Source: Ureibacillus composti
Lineage (GTDB): Bacteria > Bacillota > Bacilli > Bacillales_A > Planococcaceae
Length of the DNA: 64,000 nucleotides
NCBI GenBank assembly: GCA_030348875.1
Contig: JAUCEP010000002.1
Location: 1,877,001-1,941,000, forward strand
Direction: 5' to 3'
The notes beneath the pieces were generated by a model that saw nothing but the letters and a program-made list of their open reading frames with translations, was not told the origin of the DNA and did not search any database. Of this stretch, positions 37,408 to 47,338 are shown one piece after another. Within the stretch, counting starts at the first letter, position 1; the number at the start of each line of letters is the position of its first letter. Both the position numbers and the translations under genes were made by a program.

Positions 37408-38703
37408 ATGAAAAAAATAATGATTCACGAAATGCCAAATCATATTGGCGAAACTGTAAAATTAGGTGCTTGGCTAGCGAATAAGCGTTCAAGCGGGAAA
37501 ATTGCTTTCCTACAATTACGTGATGGTTCTGGATTTGTCCAAGGTGTAATCGTCAAAGAAGAAGTAGGAGAAGAAGTATTCGCATTAGCGAAAGGTCTAA
37601 CTCAAGAAACGTCAATGTATATTACAGGTGTTGTTAAAGAGGATAGCCGATCGAGTTTTGGTTGTGAATTAGCGATCTCTGAGATTGAAGTAATTCATGA
37701 AGCGAAAGACTATCCAATTACGCCAAAAGAACACGGTATTGAATTCTTAATGGATAACCGTCATCTTTGGTTACGTTCTCGTAAACAACATGCAATTATG
37801 AAAATTCGTAATGAAATCATTCGTGCGACATATGAATTTTTCAATGACAATGGTTTTGTGAAAATCGACCCACCAATTTTAACAGGTTCGGCTCCAGAAG
37901 GAACTTCAGAGCTTTTCCATACAAAATACTTTGATGAAGATGCTTATTTATCTCAATCAGGTCAACTTTACATGGAAGCAGCTGCAATGGCACTTGGAAA
38001 AGTGTTTTCATTTGGTCCAACCTTCCGTGCAGAAAAATCTAAAACTCGTCGTCATTTAATCGAATTTTGGATGATTGAACCGGAAATGGCGTTCGTTGAA
38101 TTTGAAGAAAATCTTGAAGTTCAAGAACAATATGTTTCTTATATCGTACAATCAGTGTTGAAGAACTGTAAAATTGAGTTGGAACGCCTTGGTCGCGATA
38201 CATCAAAATTAGAAAACATTCAAGCACCATTCCCACGTATTACGTATGATGATGCGATTAAATTCCTACACGAGCAAGGGTTTACTGATATTCAGTGGGG
38301 CGATGACTTTGGAGCTCCACATGAAACAGCAATTGCACAAAACTTTGATAAGCCAGTATTTATCACTTGCTACCCAGTTGGTATTAAGCCATTCTATATG
38401 CAACCACACCCAGAAAGAGACGATGTTGTACTTTGTGCTGACTTGATTGCTCCGGAAGGTTATGGTGAAATTATCGGTGGTTCAGAACGTATTCATGATT
38501 TTGATTTATTAAAACAGCGTTTAGAAGAGCATAACCTAGACTTAGACGCATATGCATGGTATTTAGACCTTCGTCAACAAGGATCTGTACCGCACTCTGG
38601 ATTTGGTTTAGGATTAGAAAGAACAGTTGCTTGGATTAGTGGAGCAGAACACGTTCGCGAATCTATTCCATTCCCAAGACTATTAAATCGTCTTTACCCA
38701 TAA
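37408..38703 (+). CDS. asnS: Asparaginyl-tRNA synthetase
   Basis: This class IIb synthetase charges tRNA-Asn. It has 431 residues: an N-terminal OB-fold (1-100), then motif 1 ([19 protein letters not shown]), motif 2 ([30 protein letters not shown]) and motif 3 ([15 protein letters not shown]). Asn rather than Asp specificity is inferred from length and position after aspB, as in B. subtilis. GGAGGACAAC precedes the ATG. No T-box leader was found in the 96-base gap upstream. Confidence 0.95.
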   Translation: MKKIMIHEMPNHIGETVKLGAWLANKRSSGKIAFLQLRDGSGFVQGVIVKEEVGEEVFALAKGLTQETSMYITGVVKEDSRSSFGCELAISEIEVIHEAKDYPITPKEHGIEFLMDNRHLWLRSRKQHAIMKIRNEIIRATYEFFNDNGFVKIDPPILTGSAPEGTSELFHTKYFDEDAYLSQSGQLYMEAAAMALGKVFSFGPTFRAEKSKTRRHLIEFWMIEPEMAFVEFEENLEVQEQYVSYIVQSVLKNCKIELERLGRDTSKLENIQAPFPRITYDDAIKFLHEQGFTDIQWGDDFGAPHETAIAQNFDKPVFITCYPVGIKPFYMQPHPERDDVVLCADLIAPEGYGEIIGGSERIHDFDLLKQRLEEHNLDLDAYAWYLDLRQQGSVPHSGFGLGLERTVAWISGAEHVRESIPFPRLLNRLYP

Positions 38704-38720
38704 TCAATTACGCCATGGCG
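38701..38720 (-). repeat. Fragment of interspersed repeat family A
   Basis: ATCAATTACGCCATGGCG is the reverse complement of CGCCATGGCGTAATTGAT, matching the end of the repeat at 3163-3182 with one change. It begins at the asnS stop codon. The following bases to 38800 are non-coding. Confidence 0.4.
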
Positions 38721-38825
38721 TTTTTGAGGGGCAAGGTTATTTAGCTGTTGTCGCAAGGATGCGACGATTTTGGGCTAACATCTATAACTCATTACAAAAT
38801 CGCATGACTCATTGGAAGCCAAATC

Positions 38826-38862
38826 TTCTTCATTTAGTTGGGTTTGTACCCATCTGAATGAA
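38826..38862 (+). terminator. Probable terminator of asnS
   Basis: TTCATTTAGTTGGGT and ACCCATCTGAATGAA form an imperfect stem similar to the spoIVA hairpin. No T-run. Confidence 0.35.
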
Positions 38863-38888
38863 GATAGATTACACGATATGAACATAAT

Positions 38889-38929
38889 GAAAGCGTCCGT
38901 ATGTATCTTTTTGCGGACGCTTTCCTTTC
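38889..38929 (+). terminator. Hairpin upstream of dnaD
   Basis: GAAAGCGTCCG pairs perfectly with CGGACGCTTTC (11 bp), followed by CTTTC. Terminator for asnS or leader hairpin for dnaD. Confidence 0.6.
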
Positions 38930-38975
38930 GTATTAGTTCAACTAATTATAGAACGATAGAAAGGAGTCAACTACA

Positions 38976-39695
38976 ATGGCCGAAAAATTCAATCGACTCC
39001 GTGCATGGACTGAACAAGGGAACGTGTCTATTCCCCAACTATTTTTAAAGTATTACAAAGATCTAAAGATGACTGATGATGAAGCTTTAATACTTATTCA
39101 CTTATTATCATTTCATTCTGAAGGAATCGATTTTCCAACGCCATCTGATTTATCGCAAAGACTTCAAATAAACGATAATGAAGTATCCATGAAACTTCAG
39201 CGCCTTATGCAAAAAGGATTTTTAGAAATTACACAGGGTGTTGATGCTAATGGTAAACTAACAGAGAAGTTTTCCATTTACCCACTTTGGCAGAGAATAT
39301 TAGACCAACTTGAAATGACTTCGATGTCGAATGAAAAAGTGGTACAAAAAAACGAAGAGGGAGAAATTTTCTCCATTTTTGAACAAGAATTTGGTAGACT
39401 ATTATCCCCAATGGAACTTGAGACGATCTCGATGTGGCTAGACACGGATCACCATTCGCCAGCCATTATAAAAGCTGCGTTAAAAGAAGCAGTACTTGCA
39501 GGGAAGATATCTCTTCGTTACATCGACCGTATATTATTCGAATGGAAAAAGAAAAATATAACGTCTATTAAACAAGTTGAAAAGCATTCAGAGCAATTTC
39601 ATAAAAATATAAAGCCTGTGATGAATGAAAAACAAATTAAGAACGATAATACACAAAAAGTTTCGTTTTACAATTGGCTTGAAGAGAGAGAGTAG
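38976..39695 (+). CDS. dnaD: DNA replication initiation protein DnaD
   Basis: DnaD works with DnaA, DnaB and DnaI in loading the replicative helicase at origins and restarted forks. It has 239 residues: an N-terminal winged-helix oligomerisation domain (to about 120; FLKYYKDLKMTDDEALILIHLLSFH) and a C-terminal DnaB/DnaD domain (FEQEFGRLLSPMELETISMW, YIDRILFEWKKKNI). GAAAGGAGTC precedes the ATG. It is followed by nth after 8 bases, a conserved pair. Confidence 0.95.
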   Translation: MAEKFNRLRAWTEQGNVSIPQLFLKYYKDLKMTDDEALILIHLLSFHSEGIDFPTPSDLSQRLQINDNEVSMKLQRLMQKGFLEITQGVDANGKLTEKFSIYPLWQRILDQLEMTSMSNEKVVQKNEEGEIFSIFEQEFGRLLSPMELETISMWLDTDHHSPAIIKAALKEAVLAGKISLRYIDRILFEWKKKNITSIKQVEKHSEQFHKNIKPVMNEKQIKNDNTQKVSFYNWLEERE

Positions 39696-39703
39696 GTGAG
39701 ATC

Positions 39704-40363
39704 ATGCTAACAATAAAACAATGGCAACACTGCCTTGACGTCATGGACGGTATGTTTCCTGATGCGCATTGTGAGCTTGTTCATGATAATCCGTTTGAAT
39801 TAACCATTGCGACACTTTTATCTGCTCAATGTACTGATGTATTGGTTAATAAGGTGACTAAGACACTTTTCCAAAAATACAAAACGCCAGAAGACTATTT
39901 AGCTGTCCCATTAGAAGAATTACAAAATGATATTCGTTCCATTGGGTTATATCGCAATAAAGCTAAAAATATCCAAGCATTATGCGAGAAGTTAATCAAT
40001 GAGTTTAATGGGGAAATTCCTCAAACTCGAGAAGAGCTTGTCACATTACCAGGTGTTGGACGGAAAACAGCAAATGTGGTGTTATCTGTAGCATTCGGGA
40101 TACCTGCCTTAGCTGTAGACACTCATGTTGAGCGTGTTTCTAAACGTTTAGGATTATGTCGAATAAAGGATACAGTTTTAGAAGTAGAAGAAACGATTAT
40201 GAAAAAGACACCAAAAGAAGATTGGTCGAAAACTCATCACCAAATCATTTTCTTTGGACGCTACCATTGTAAGGCGCAAAACCCACAATGTAATGTCTGT
40301 CCGCTACTTGAAGATTGTAGAGAGGGGAAGAAGCGTCTTAAAAAGGGGTTAGTGAAAGTATGA
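39704..40363 (+). CDS. nth: Endonuclease III
   Basis: Nth is a DNA glycosylase/AP lyase that removes oxidised pyrimidines. It has 219 residues. The helix-hairpin-helix LPGVGRKTANVV includes the catalytic lysine, and the catalytic aspartate is in VDTHVERV. A [4Fe-4S] cluster is bound by CKAQNPQCNVCPLLEDC (C-x6-C-x2-C-x5-C). It overlaps ypoC by 4 bases. Confidence 0.96.
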   Translation: MLTIKQWQHCLDVMDGMFPDAHCELVHDNPFELTIATLLSAQCTDVLVNKVTKTLFQKYKTPEDYLAVPLEELQNDIRSIGLYRNKAKNIQALCEKLINEFNGEIPQTREELVTLPGVGRKTANVVLSVAFGIPALAVDTHVERVSKRLGLCRIKDTVLEVEETIMKKTPKEDWSKTHHQIIFFGRYHCKAQNPQCNVCPLLEDCREGKKRLKKGLVKV

Positions 40364-40713
40364 TTCCAGTAAAAAAAGAAGCCATCTCAAGGGAATTGAT
40401 TGAACCCTATTTTGAACGGTGGGAACGATTGAGTGATCAAATTTTTCATGCCCACGATGAACGGAACGGGGAAGCAAAATCATTGATGGAAGAAGGAATT
40501 GCTTTATTCGAAGAGTTAGTATTGAACACCTCACTAGTTGAGCAAAGTTCCTTGATCCAAACTAATGAAGAATATGAAGTATTTCCAATCAATGGGATGG
40601 AGCGTTTTCTATTTATTAAAGCAAGACCTGCACAATATGCTTGTTTCCGTCAATTAGATGAATTATTTAAGGAAATTAAAAAGCGTTATGCTCGGTTACG
40701 AATAAAAGCATAG
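40360..40713 (+). CDS. ypoC: YpoC family protein
   Basis: This 117-residue protein follows nth with an ATGA overlap, as in B. subtilis. It is helical and charged, with no membrane segment and a conserved-looking PAQYACFRQLDELFKEIKKRYARLRI C-terminal half. Function unknown. The tight coupling suggests a role alongside DnaD/Nth or simply shared expression. Confidence 0.85.
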   Translation: MIPVKKEAISRELIEPYFERWERLSDQIFHAHDERNGEAKSLMEEGIALFEELVLNTSLVEQSSLIQTNEEYEVFPINGMERFLFIKARPAQYACFRQLDELFKEIKKRYARLRIKA

Positions 40714-40717
40714 TTGG

Positions 40718-40755
40718 AGGAGTTGTCGCAATGGGATTTGCACAACTCCTTTTCT
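40718..40755 (+). terminator. Terminator of dnaD-nth-ypoC
   Basis: AGGAGTTGT pairs with ACAACTCCT around a 15-base loop, followed by TTTCTT. Confidence 0.65.
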
Positions 40756-40856
40756 TATGGAATTAAAATGAGGCATTTAAGAAAATTGACATGTCTATGC
40801 GCAGGAAAATGTAGGTAATCAACCAAAAGAAAAGTAGTAGAATTGATCCCAAATAT

Positions 40857-40901
40857 AAAAAGGACTCAACAGGTTCACTTATTCCTGCTGAGTCCTTTTG
40901 T
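40857..40901. terminator. Bidirectional terminator between ypoC and ponA
   Basis: AAAAGGACTCAACAGG and CCTGCTGAGTCCTTTT pair with one mismatch. The A-run at left terminates ponA on the minus strand. Confidence 0.82.
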
Positions 40902-40914
40902 ATTTTATTTATTT

Positions 40915-43554
40915 TTATTGACCATTTTCAGTTGGGTTTATTGGAAGTTCAGGAGGTAAGAGGCTACCATCATCTACTTCTCCTGTGCCTCCATTATTTC
41001 CGTTATTATTCCCGTTACCATTTCCGTTGTTGTTGCCATCGCCATTGCCATTGCCATTTCCGTTCCCGTTCCCGTTATTATTCCCGTTTCCATCGTTATT
41101 TCCATCAGGAATGCCATCGCCATCTAAGTCGAAGTCTTCATCAAATCCAGTATCAGGAACCTCTACTTCAGGTTCTTCTACGGACTGGTCAATAAAGAGT
41201 GAAACGGATGCTGAATCACTTCGTACATCATCAGAAACAGCTGTTACCGTAAATGTATAATTTCGGCCTGGCTCTATATTAGAAACTGAGACTTTTTTCG
41301 AGTCTGTAGTTGCAATGACTACAGGAGCATCTGCATCAACAGTCATAGTTACTTCAAATTGAACATTTTTCTTACCTTTACCTTTTCCTTTGTAGTCCCA
41401 AGTTAAGTTAATTACATTTTCTTTTTCTTTGTAATCGGCTTTTAATCCTGTAGGAGCATCTGGAGTAGTTTGTTCATATACTTCTGACACTTGCTGTGGT
41501 TCAGTACCTTTTACAAATAGCTCAGTTTGGCGTAATTCATTAGGTGTATAATCACTTGCCAATCTTAATGGCTCTGTTCCAACTTCAATCGTTGCTTCTA
41601 CAACTGAACTTGGCTTAGTAAAGTTAGGTGTTTCAATATCTGCTGAGATTTCTGACATAATAGTTTTAAATAACTTTTGTGGTAATAATCGCTCATCCCA
41701 TGTAGTAATTGGTTCTGAACGTTTAGAGTAACCACTCCATATTGCAATAGAATAATTTGTTGTATAACCAGCAAACCATGAGTCAGGAACGCTTGTACTT
41801 GGTAAATTATATTTCGCAAATTCATCACCTGAATAGTTTGTTGTTCCTGTTTTACCCGCTACATCTAACCAAGAGATTTGAGCAGTTTGACCTGATGCAC
41901 CTGGTTTATTACTCAATACATCTCTTAAAATATCTGTAACCATATATGCTGTGTAGTCATTCATCGCGACAACAGAATCTGGTTTATAAGAAATTTTTGA
42001 CCCATCACGGAATACCACTTCTTTTATTGAGTAAGGGTCATTATATACTCCGTTATTACCGAATGCAGCATAAGATGCCGCCATTTGAATTGGTGAAATA
42101 TTTACTCGGCCACCACCAATTGCGTCCGATTCTACTAGGTAATCTACATCGATTCCAAGTTTTGAAATAAAGGCTTTTGATTCTTCCAAACCAACCGATT
42201 GCAATGTTTTTACAGCTGGTACGTTACGTGATTGATACAATGCTTGTCGAATTGTCATTGTACCATTATATTTTTCATCCCAATTTCGAATTACTTGATC
42301 AGAACCTGAATAAGTCATTCTCTCATCGACAATTGTTTGACCCGTTGACCATTTTAAGTTTTCGATAGCTGGTCCATAATCGACAAGAGGTTTTAAAGTG
42401 GACCCTGGTGAACGTGAAGTTAAATCTTGTGCAAAGTTATAATCTCGATCTGCATAGTCTCGACCGCCACCGATTGCTTTAATTTGTCCTGATTTTGTAT
42501 CAATAACAGACACACCAGACTGTATGTTTTCAGTAGGGAAGTTTTCGGAATTATTCATAACATCTTCTACAACAGTTTGGGCATTTGGATCAAGTGTCGT
42601 GTAGACTTTTATTCCATCAGCTAATAATTCCCCATCACCGTTTTCTTCTAATTCTGTTAATACTACATCAAGAAATGCATCATATTTTGTCCCAGTAACA
42701 CCTTGTCTTTGGTCTTCTGGAAGTAAACCAGCAGTTACATCGGCTTTTTTAGCAGCTTCAGCTTCACTTTCTGAAATTTTTCCATGCTGTGCCATTAAAC
42801 TCAGTACAATATTACGACGTTTTTCGGCGTTTTCTGGATATTTAAATGGATTATAGTTATTTGGACTTTGCGGCATCCCCGCAAGTAAAGCCATTTCATC
42901 AAGAGATAATTCGCTTAATTCTTTACCATAAAAATATTCTGCAGCAGTACCAAATCCATAAATTCTTCCAGACATTAGAATTTTATTAAAATACATTTCA
43001 AAGATTTCTTCTTTTTCATAGTGCTGCTCTAATTGGATGGCTAGCCATGCTTCTTGAGCTTTACGTTTTAATTGCTTATCGTTACTTAAAAATGAATTCT
43101 TAACAACTTGTTGCGTAATGGTACTCGCACCTTGTGCACCAAAACCTTGTGTAAGGTTGGCAACTACTGCGCTTCCTAAACGCCAAATATCGATTCCGAA
43201 GTGATCAAAGAAACGAACGTCTTCTGTCGCTAAAATCGCATCAACCATTTCTGGTGGAATTTCATCATATTCGACATATTTTCGATTTTCTGCACCAATT
43301 TTTGCGAAAAGTTCACCGTTTGTATCATAAAACTCTGAAGAAATAGGGTCTTTTAACAAGTCTTCATCAAGTTCTGGTGCAGAACTTGCGTAATAGGCGA
43401 ATAGACCAACCCCACTAAGAAATCCAACTATACCGATAGCTACTAATGTTAATAGAATTCTTTTTGTCCATATTTTCAGAGGTTTTCGTTGTGCTCGTTT
43501 TTGTTGTTCACGTTGACGCTTTAATTCTTCACGTGATCTTCTTTTTTCTGTCAA
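40915..43554 (-). CDS. ponA: Class A penicillin-binding protein 1A
   Basis: PonA is a bifunctional peptidoglycan synthase. It has 879 residues and a TTG start after GGGGAGA. A basic cytoplasmic N-terminus and one membrane helix (about 32-54) lead to the glycosyltransferase domain (ATEDVRFFDHFGID, GASTITQQVVKN) and the transpeptidase domain with SPGSTLKPL (active serine in the SxxK), SRN and KTGTTN. After about residue 680 comes a fibronectin type III-like domain, then an acidic linker and a low-complexity tail of Gly/Asn repeats (about 815-860). The tail resembles that of B. subtilis PBP1. Co-transcribed with recU. Confidence 0.96.
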   Translation of the reverse strand: MTEKRRSREELKRQREQQKRAQRKPLKIWTKRILLTLVAIGIVGFLSGVGLFAYYASSAPELDEDLLKDPISSEFYDTNGELFAKIGAENRKYVEYDEIPPEMVDAILATEDVRFFDHFGIDIWRLGSAVVANLTQGFGAQGASTITQQVVKNSFLSNDKQLKRKAQEAWLAIQLEQHYEKEEIFEMYFNKILMSGRIYGFGTAAEYFYGKELSELSLDEMALLAGMPQSPNNYNPFKYPENAEKRRNIVLSLMAQHGKISESEAEAAKKADVTAGLLPEDQRQGVTGTKYDAFLDVVLTELEENGDGELLADGIKVYTTLDPNAQTVVEDVMNNSENFPTENIQSGVSVIDTKSGQIKAIGGGRDYADRDYNFAQDLTSRSPGSTLKPLVDYGPAIENLKWSTGQTIVDERMTYSGSDQVIRNWDEKYNGTMTIRQALYQSRNVPAVKTLQSVGLEESKAFISKLGIDVDYLVESDAIGGGRVNISPIQMAASYAAFGNNGVYNDPYSIKEVVFRDGSKISYKPDSVVAMNDYTAYMVTDILRDVLSNKPGASGQTAQISWLDVAGKTGTTNYSGDEFAKYNLPSTSVPDSWFAGYTTNYSIAIWSGYSKRSEPITTWDERLLPQKLFKTIMSEISADIETPNFTKPSSVVEATIEVGTEPLRLASDYTPNELRQTELFVKGTEPQQVSEVYEQTTPDAPTGLKADYKEKENVINLTWDYKGKGKGKKNVQFEVTMTVDADAPVVIATTDSKKVSVSNIEPGRNYTFTVTAVSDDVRSDSASVSLFIDQSVEEPEVEVPDTGFDEDFDLDGDGIPDGNNDGNGNNNGNGNGNGNGNGDGNNNGNGNGNNNGNNGGTGEVDDGSLLPPELPINPTENGQ

Positions 43555-43582
43555 AATAATCTCCCCACTTTAATAAACTAAA

Positions 43583-44200
43583 TTACCCGTTTGAAATGAT
43601 TTTTTTAATTGCTGATAAATAATCAATGCTTGGATTAAATCCGCGTTTAATTTCATAAGCTTCTTTTTCAAATATCTCTAATGGAATTGATTTACGACCA
43701 CCGTCTTCCATCGTTTTCCAAGCAGTAAAAAGTACCTGAAAAGGTAAAACAAAATAACGCTCTAACACTGAAAATCGCACAATCGTAAATGCAATTCCTT
43801 TTTGGCTCACAACATCTTTCATATGTGTCACCTGGTGTTGATGAATATTTTTTAACGGGAATGAAGTTTTACTTTCTGTTTCTTTTGCTTCAAAATCTAA
43901 ATAATACCCATCCCATACGCCGTTAAAATCCGTTGTTGATGGAGTTCGAAAGTATGCCTCACGGATTACTGCAGCACTACGGGACGGATATTCTACTTTG
44001 ACGATTTGAACTGGAACAGGTTTCTTATGAATGATGGCAATTTGTTGATTTAAATAGTATGTGTTCGTTTCGTTAATTTCATCTTCAAGTGTTTTACCTC
44101 GGTTACTAAAAGAGATGTCCTTCTTCTTTTTTACATTAGATGTCGGTGCATCATTTTTCGGCGGATTAAAAACTTTTCCATTAGGATAACGAATTGCCAT
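43583..44200 (-). CDS. recU: Holliday junction resolvase RecU
   Basis: RecU is the Mg-dependent Holliday junction endonuclease of Bacillota. It has 205 residues. The N-terminus RYPNGKVFNP, the RGKTLEDEINETN motif, and the nuclease core DFNGVWDGYYLDFEAKETESKTSFPL (Asp and E-x-K) are typical. AAGAGGTG precedes the ATG on the minus strand. It is upstream of ponA with 28 bases between, the conserved recU-ponA pair. Confidence 0.96.
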   Translation of the reverse strand: MAIRYPNGKVFNPPKNDAPTSNVKKKKDISFSNRGKTLEDEINETNTYYLNQQIAIIHKKPVPVQIVKVEYPSRSAAVIREAYFRTPSTTDFNGVWDGYYLDFEAKETESKTSFPLKNIHQHQVTHMKDVVSQKGIAFTIVRFSVLERYFVLPFQVLFTAWKTMEDGGRKSIPLEIFEKEAYEIKRGFNPSIDYLSAIKKIISNG

Positions 44201-44440
44201 TAAATCACCTCTTCTTGAAATGATAGCTTTATTTTACATCATTCAGTAAGGGTACATATGCCTAAAGTTATTAATTTTAGGTTTCGACAGTCTCAAATAC
44301 GCTATGGAGTATTTAGATAAACGTTGTAACTTGGAAAAATATCGAATTTATTGTTCTTTTAGCAACTGATGTCTAGTTTTGTTAAGTCACAAGGGATTTT
44401 CTATTTTTCAATGAATATAAACAAAAAAGGAGGAATTCGT

Positions 44441-44641
44441 ATGCATAACAAAATCCAACAACTTCTTTCCCAAATTGACTGTGTAGACAAAATGATGACA
44501 GCAAAAATTGAGAATGAACGATCTTCGATTAATGACCAATTTTACTCACAATTAGTAACAACTCATCAAAAAGTAAGCTTAGCAGAAAAGCGGTATCATG
44601 TAAAGAATGCCTGTTCCCCTATTAGTAGTGAAATAGATTGA
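44441..44641 (+). CDS. Small hypothetical protein
   Basis: The protein has 66 residues, starting at an ATG with AAAGGAGGAATTC upstream, a near-perfect site. It is hydrophilic and helical (MHNKIQQLLSQIDCVDKMMT), with no membrane segment and two cysteines (C15 and one near the end). Not recognised. It sits where B. subtilis has the small yppC-yppG genes, so it may belong to one of those poorly conserved families. Confidence 0.65.
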   Translation: MHNKIQQLLSQIDCVDKMMTAKIENERSSINDQFYSQLVTTHQKVSLAEKRYHVKNACSPISSEID

Positions 44642-44697
44642 TTTTTGGTAAACTAATAGTACCAAAAATATTCGAATATGCGTAAGAGGGTAATTAT

Positions 44698-45063
44698 ATG
44701 CGATTAATTGAACAAACAAGAGAATTATTAAATGAGTGTGATGCGTCAATTAAACGTTTTTATCAAATGCGTGAACTTGACGCTTCACCTGATTTTTTTA
44801 ATGATGTAAAACCACATGCTGATCATATTCATTCTTTACTTGTGGAGTGGCAACAACTAACAAAACAATGGATTAAAGATAATCGGCCGAAATATATACA
44901 TGCACAGCAAGTTGATAATGTCGTGGATGCGGTGGATCAATTTGTTGTGCAATCATTTTATAAGAAAACTAGTAAGAAAAGATTTGAACAATCTGTACTA
45001 GCCGTACACTTCACACTTACTACGCTTTTAAGGAATTTAGAAGAAGGTGAAAGTGATGTTTAG
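44698..45063 (+). CDS. yppE: DUF1798 family protein (YppE)
   Basis: This 121-residue, all-helical cytoplasmic protein matches the YppE/DUF1798 type (LIEQTRELLNECDASIKRFY and DFFNDVKPHADHI). Its function is unknown. GTAAGAGGG precedes the ATG. It overlaps the mrfA start by about 8 bases, so the DNA repair pair mrfAB is probably translated from the same message. The assignment rests on similarity by eye and on location. Confidence 0.75.
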   Translation: MRLIEQTRELLNECDASIKRFYQMRELDASPDFFNDVKPHADHIHSLLVEWQQLTKQWIKDNRPKYIHAQQVDNVVDAVDQFVVQSFYKKTSKKRFEQSVLAVHFTLTTLLRNLEEGESDV

Positions 45064-47332
45064 TAAAAAACGATCAATTGATGAATTATTACAAGAATGG
45101 CGATATGACGAAGAGTTAAAACAATCTATTGTTCACTGGCAAACGCTTGAAGGTCGCCCAGCACAATATGCACCGTTTCCAGAACAATTGCATCCTTCAA
45201 TTAAAAAAGCTCTTCAGTCACGTGGAATTGAACAGTTATATACTCATCAACGGGATGCTTTTGATCATGCATTAAATGGTCAATCATTTACTGCAGTGAC
45301 ACCAACTGCTTCCGGAAAATCTTATTGTTATCATTTACCTGTTTTGCAAAAAATATTAGAGGATTCATCTAGTAGGGCTCTTTATTTATTTCCGACTAAA
45401 GCACTCGCTCAAGATCAAAAATCGGATTTAAATAATTTAATTGAAGCGATGGATGAGGAAATTTTAAGTTATACATATGATGGAGATACTTCTCCTGCAA
45501 TTCGGCAAAAAATTCGTAAGGCTGGGCATATCGTGATTACCAATCCAGATATGCTACATTCAGGGATTTTACCGCATCATACGAAGTGGGTTTCTCTTTT
45601 TGAAAATTTAAAGTATATCGTCATAGATGAATTGCATACATATAAAGGGGTATTCGGGAGCCACGTAGCTCATGTAATTCGACGGTTAAAACGAATATGT
45701 GCATTTTATGGAAGTGATCCAATCTTTATTTGTACCTCTGCAACAATCAAAAATCCGAAAGAGCTTGCAGAGAAATTAACTAATACTAAACACGAGCTCA
45801 TTTCTAAATCGGGTGCACCAGTAGGCAAAAAGACATTTATCTTTTACAATCCACCGATTGTTCATCCAACATTTGGTGTTCGTAGAAGTGCTATTCTTGA
45901 GGTGCGTGATTTGGCCACAAGATTATTTGAAGCAGGAATCCAATCTATTGTCTTTGCGAAATCTCGTGTTCGTGTTGAAATGCTCGTTACCTATTTAAAA
46001 GGATTAACTAAAAATAAAATTAAAGATGAATCGATTCGTGGTTATCGGGGCGGTTATTTACCAACAGAACGACGAGTAATTGAGAAGGGACTTCGTGATG
46101 GGGAAATCCAAATAGTCGTTAGTACTAATGCGCTTGAATTAGGTGTCGATATTGGACAACTTCAAGCGTGTATTATGACGGGGTATCCAGGAAATATTGC
46201 AAGTGCATGGCAACAAGCAGGTCGCGCGGGAAGAAGACAAGACTCTGCGTTAATTATTTATGTTGCAGCATCTACTGCACTGGATCAGTATGTGGTCAAC
46301 CATCCGATGTATCTATTAGGAAGTTCGCCGGAAGAAGCATTAATTAATCCGGAAAATATATTGATATTAATGGATCATTTAAAATGTGCTGCTTTCGAAT
46401 TGCCTTTTTCAATGACAGAAACCTATGGAGAATTTGAGGTCCAAGAATTACTTGCCTATTTAGAAGAGGAAGGTGTTCTAGTAAAAACAAGTTCAAATTG
46501 GTACTGGATGAGTGAAAGATTCCCTGCTCATGACATTAGTTTACGCTCGGCAGCTCAGGAAAACGTAATCATTGTTGACCAAACGATTCCAGCTGCAACG
46601 AAAGTAATTGGTGAAATGGATACGTATAGTGCGATGACTTTATTACATGAAGAAGCCATCTATCTCCATCAAGGAACACAATTTCAAGTAGAAAAACTAG
46701 ATTGGGAAGAAAAGAAAGCATATGTACGTGAAGTAGATGTTGATTATTTTACAGACGCAAATTTAGCAGTTGAATTAAAGGTCATGAGTGAGGATCAAAC
46801 AAAGCCATATAAATCTTGTCAAGTAAGCTATGGGGATGTAAGTCTTCTAGCCATTCCGACAATTTTTAAAAAGATTAAATTTTCTACACATGAGAATATT
46901 GGATCTGGTCCAATTCATTTACCACCACATGAAATGCATACAAATGCAACGTGGTTAACTTTTGAATTGCCAGAAAATTGGTCTGAAGAAATGTTAACGG
47001 ATTCTTTAACAGGTGTTGCTTATGCAATGCAGTCTTTTGTACCTTTATTTATACAATGTGACCGAAGTGATTTATCTATAGTCCCCCAAGTGAAGGCAGT
47101 GCATAATAAAAAACCGACACTTTTTATATATGACAGTTATCCAGGTGGAATTGGTCTTTCGGAAAAAGTGTATGACATCATTGACCCTTTATTAAGACAT
47201 ACCTATAATCATGTGTATTCATGTCCATGTCAACATGGGTGTCCATCATGTATCGGGGCACAGGATCTTTCATCTCATGGGAAAGACCAAGTATTAAAAA
47301 TATTAACAATTCTAATGAATGAATCGATGTGA
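45056..47332 (+). CDS. mrfA: Mitomycin repair helicase MrfA (YprA)
   Basis: MrfA is a superfamily 2 DEAD/DEAH-like helicase that, with MrfB, repairs mitomycin C damage by a UvrA-independent excision route in B. subtilis. It has 758 residues: Walker A TPTASGKSYCYHLPV, the DELH box VIDELHTYKG, SAT motif TSATI, and motif VI QQAGRAGRR. The C-terminal DUF1998 domain has the four-cysteine metal site CPCQHGCPSC. The ATG at 45056 is preferred (GAAGGTGAAAG upstream). Confidence 0.95.
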   Translation: MFSKKRSIDELLQEWRYDEELKQSIVHWQTLEGRPAQYAPFPEQLHPSIKKALQSRGIEQLYTHQRDAFDHALNGQSFTAVTPTASGKSYCYHLPVLQKILEDSSSRALYLFPTKALAQDQKSDLNNLIEAMDEEILSYTYDGDTSPAIRQKIRKAGHIVITNPDMLHSGILPHHTKWVSLFENLKYIVIDELHTYKGVFGSHVAHVIRRLKRICAFYGSDPIFICTSATIKNPKELAEKLTNTKHELISKSGAPVGKKTFIFYNPPIVHPTFGVRRSAILEVRDLATRLFEAGIQSIVFAKSRVRVEMLVTYLKGLTKNKIKDESIRGYRGGYLPTERRVIEKGLRDGEIQIVVSTNALELGVDIGQLQACIMTGYPGNIASAWQQAGRAGRRQDSALIIYVAASTALDQYVVNHPMYLLGSSPEEALINPENILILMDHLKCAAFELPFSMTETYGEFEVQELLAYLEEEGVLVKTSSNWYWMSERFPAHDISLRSAAQENVIIVDQTIPAATKVIGEMDTYSAMTLLHEEAIYLHQGTQFQVEKLDWEEKKAYVREVDVDYFTDANLAVELKVMSEDQTKPYKSCQVSYGDVSLLAIPTIFKKIKFSTHENIGSGPIHLPPHEMHTNATWLTFELPENWSEEMLTDSLTGVAYAMQSFVPLFIQCDRSDLSIVPQVKAVHNKKPTLFIYDSYPGGIGLSEKVYDIIDPLLRHTYNHVYSCPCQHGCPSCIGAQDLSSHGKDQVLKILTILMNESM

Positions 47333-47338
47333 GTATCC

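Noticed and set aside
40985-41130. Tandem repeat or CRISPR-like array
   Set aside because: The repetitive DNA encodes the Gly/Asn-rich tail of PonA in frame and has no spacer structure.
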